Assembly: GCA_020638795.1 (NCBI GenBank)
Contig: JACKHW010000002.1
Coordinates: 434,001 to 498,000 of the forward strand
Length of the DNA stretch: 64,000 nucleotides
Direction of reading: 5' to 3'
Source of the DNA: Planctomycetota bacterium
GTDB taxonomy: Bacteria; Planctomycetota; UBA1135; GCA-002748355
Shown here: positions 63,512 to 64,000 of the stretch, one piece after another
Position numbering within the stretch: the stretch's first letter is position 1
Layout of the letters: each line of letters starts with the position of its first letter
The notes under the pieces: model-generated
What the model saw: the letters and a program-made list of their open reading frames with translations, nothing else
The model's database searches: none
What the model was told of the DNA's origin: nothing
Made by a program: the position numbers and the translations under genes

Positions 63512-64000
63512 ATGAACTCCGCATCGCTCGCTCGTCAGATTCTGTCTTCGCTCGTCGGGCTCCCGTGCATCGTCGCGGGTGCTCGCGGGCAAGACGCTTC
63601 CGCGCCAAGGCCGGATGCGCAAGCAGCGCGCGAGCAAGCGTTCGCCGAGAAGATGAGCGGCTGCAAGATGGTCGGCTACTTCACGGTGAGCGACCCGCCG
63701 CGCAAGAACGCCGCGGCGAGAGAAGAGTCGTACACGATCGCGAAGGCCGAGAAGCTACGCGATGACAAGTGGCGCTTCACCGCGAAGATCGCGTACAACG
63801 GACGCGAAGTGACCTTGCCGATCGTGGTGTCCGTGTTGTGGGCGGGCGACACGCCAGTGATTCAGGTGACGAAGATCCCGGTTCCGACGATGGGGGTCTA
63901 CACGGCGCGTGTGCTCGTCTACGACACGCACTATGCCGGCTTCTGGAGTGGGGGCGATCACGGCGGGCACATGTATGGACGCATCGTTCGTGCGGACGAG
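63512..64000 (+). CDS. Secreted protein of unknown function (3' end outside window)
   Basis: An open frame of 163 codons runs from an ATG at 63512 to the right edge without a stop. AGAGG lies a few bases upstream. The N-terminus 'MNSASLARQILSSLVGLPCI' followed by 'VAGARGQD' is a signal peptide. The mature part reads 'MVGYFTVSDPPRKNAAAREE', 'KWRFTAKIAYNGREVTLPIV', 'IPVPTMGVYTARVLVYDTHY' and 'GFWSGGDHGGHMYGRIV'. I do not recognise a named domain; it has the look of a conserved planctomycete hypothetical protein with a beta-sandwich. It follows the ELW-repeat gene by 114 bases. Confidence 0.75.
   Translation, partial: MNSASLARQILSSLVGLPCIVAGARGQDASAPRPDAQAAREQAFAEKMSGCKMVGYFTVSDPPRKNAAAREESYTIAKAEKLRDDKWRFTAKIAYNGREVTLPIVVSVLWAGDTPVIQVTKIPVPTMGVYTARVLVYDTHYAGFWSGGDHGGHMYGRIVRADE

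Overview
The window is GC-rich and densely coded, and looks like part of a chromosome from a member of the Planctomycetota. That assignment is an inference from gene content; no rRNA or other phylogenetic marker is present. The pointers are six PQQ-like beta-propeller exoproteins that begin W-x-x-W-R-G-P-like straight after the signal peptide, sigma-factor/Ser-Thr-kinase gene pairs, a kinase fused to a formylglycine-generating-enzyme-like domain, SBBP, FG-GAP and 'ELW-TDGT' repeat exoproteins, CotH, a GH29 fucosidase, a DUF3311/sodium-solute symporter pair and an SppA peptidase.

Layout. 1-5269: a CotH exoprotein cut by the left edge, divergent from a large carboxypeptidase-regulatory-domain protein. 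5283-5401: tRNA-Phe(GAA) with encoded CCA and its own promoter. 5408-8602: a hotdog thioesterase translationally coupled to a HemW-like radical SAM protein, divergent from a flavoenzyme carrying the flavin-halogenase WxWxIP motif. 8631-13646: two PQQ-like propellers and a TonB-dependent receptor. 13918-23581: a tight seven-gene plus-strand operon (two PQQ-like proteins, DUF3311, sodium symporter, a short AMP-forming carboxylate-activating enzyme, an acylating-type aldehyde dehydrogenase and an iron alcohol dehydrogenase). This reads as uptake plus carboxylate/aldehyde/alcohol interconversion and is the best candidate for an undescribed pathway.

23582-39000: a 15.4-kb block flanked by a 61-bp imperfect direct repeat that matches the 3' end of the response-regulator/HDOD gene at 39001. 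It holds an M43 metalloprotease, two sigma/kinase operons, an SBBP exoprotein, an FG-GAP exoprotein and a vanadium haloperoxidase with foreign-looking codon usage. This could be an old genomic island.

39001-49246: response regulator-HDOD with a degenerate histidine-kinase-like partner, a phosphoribosyltransferase-HAD fusion, SppA, then a coupled parvulin-like/Vgb-like/PD40-like exoprotein operon divergent from another PQQ-like propeller. 49263-57389: a GT4 glycosyltransferase, a small EamA-like membrane protein, a LolD/MacB-type ABC ATPase with a very large FtsX permease, and a DUF3352-like secreted protein. 57397-64000: a Tat-exported fucosidase, another PQQ-like propeller, a roughly 16-repeat ELW exoprotein, and the start of a secreted protein that runs off the right edge.

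At least eleven secreted proteins of beta-propeller or repeat type lie in 64 kb, and several share C-terminal modules. The organism therefore appears to invest heavily in surface or periplasmic repeat proteins controlled by kinase-linked sigma factors.
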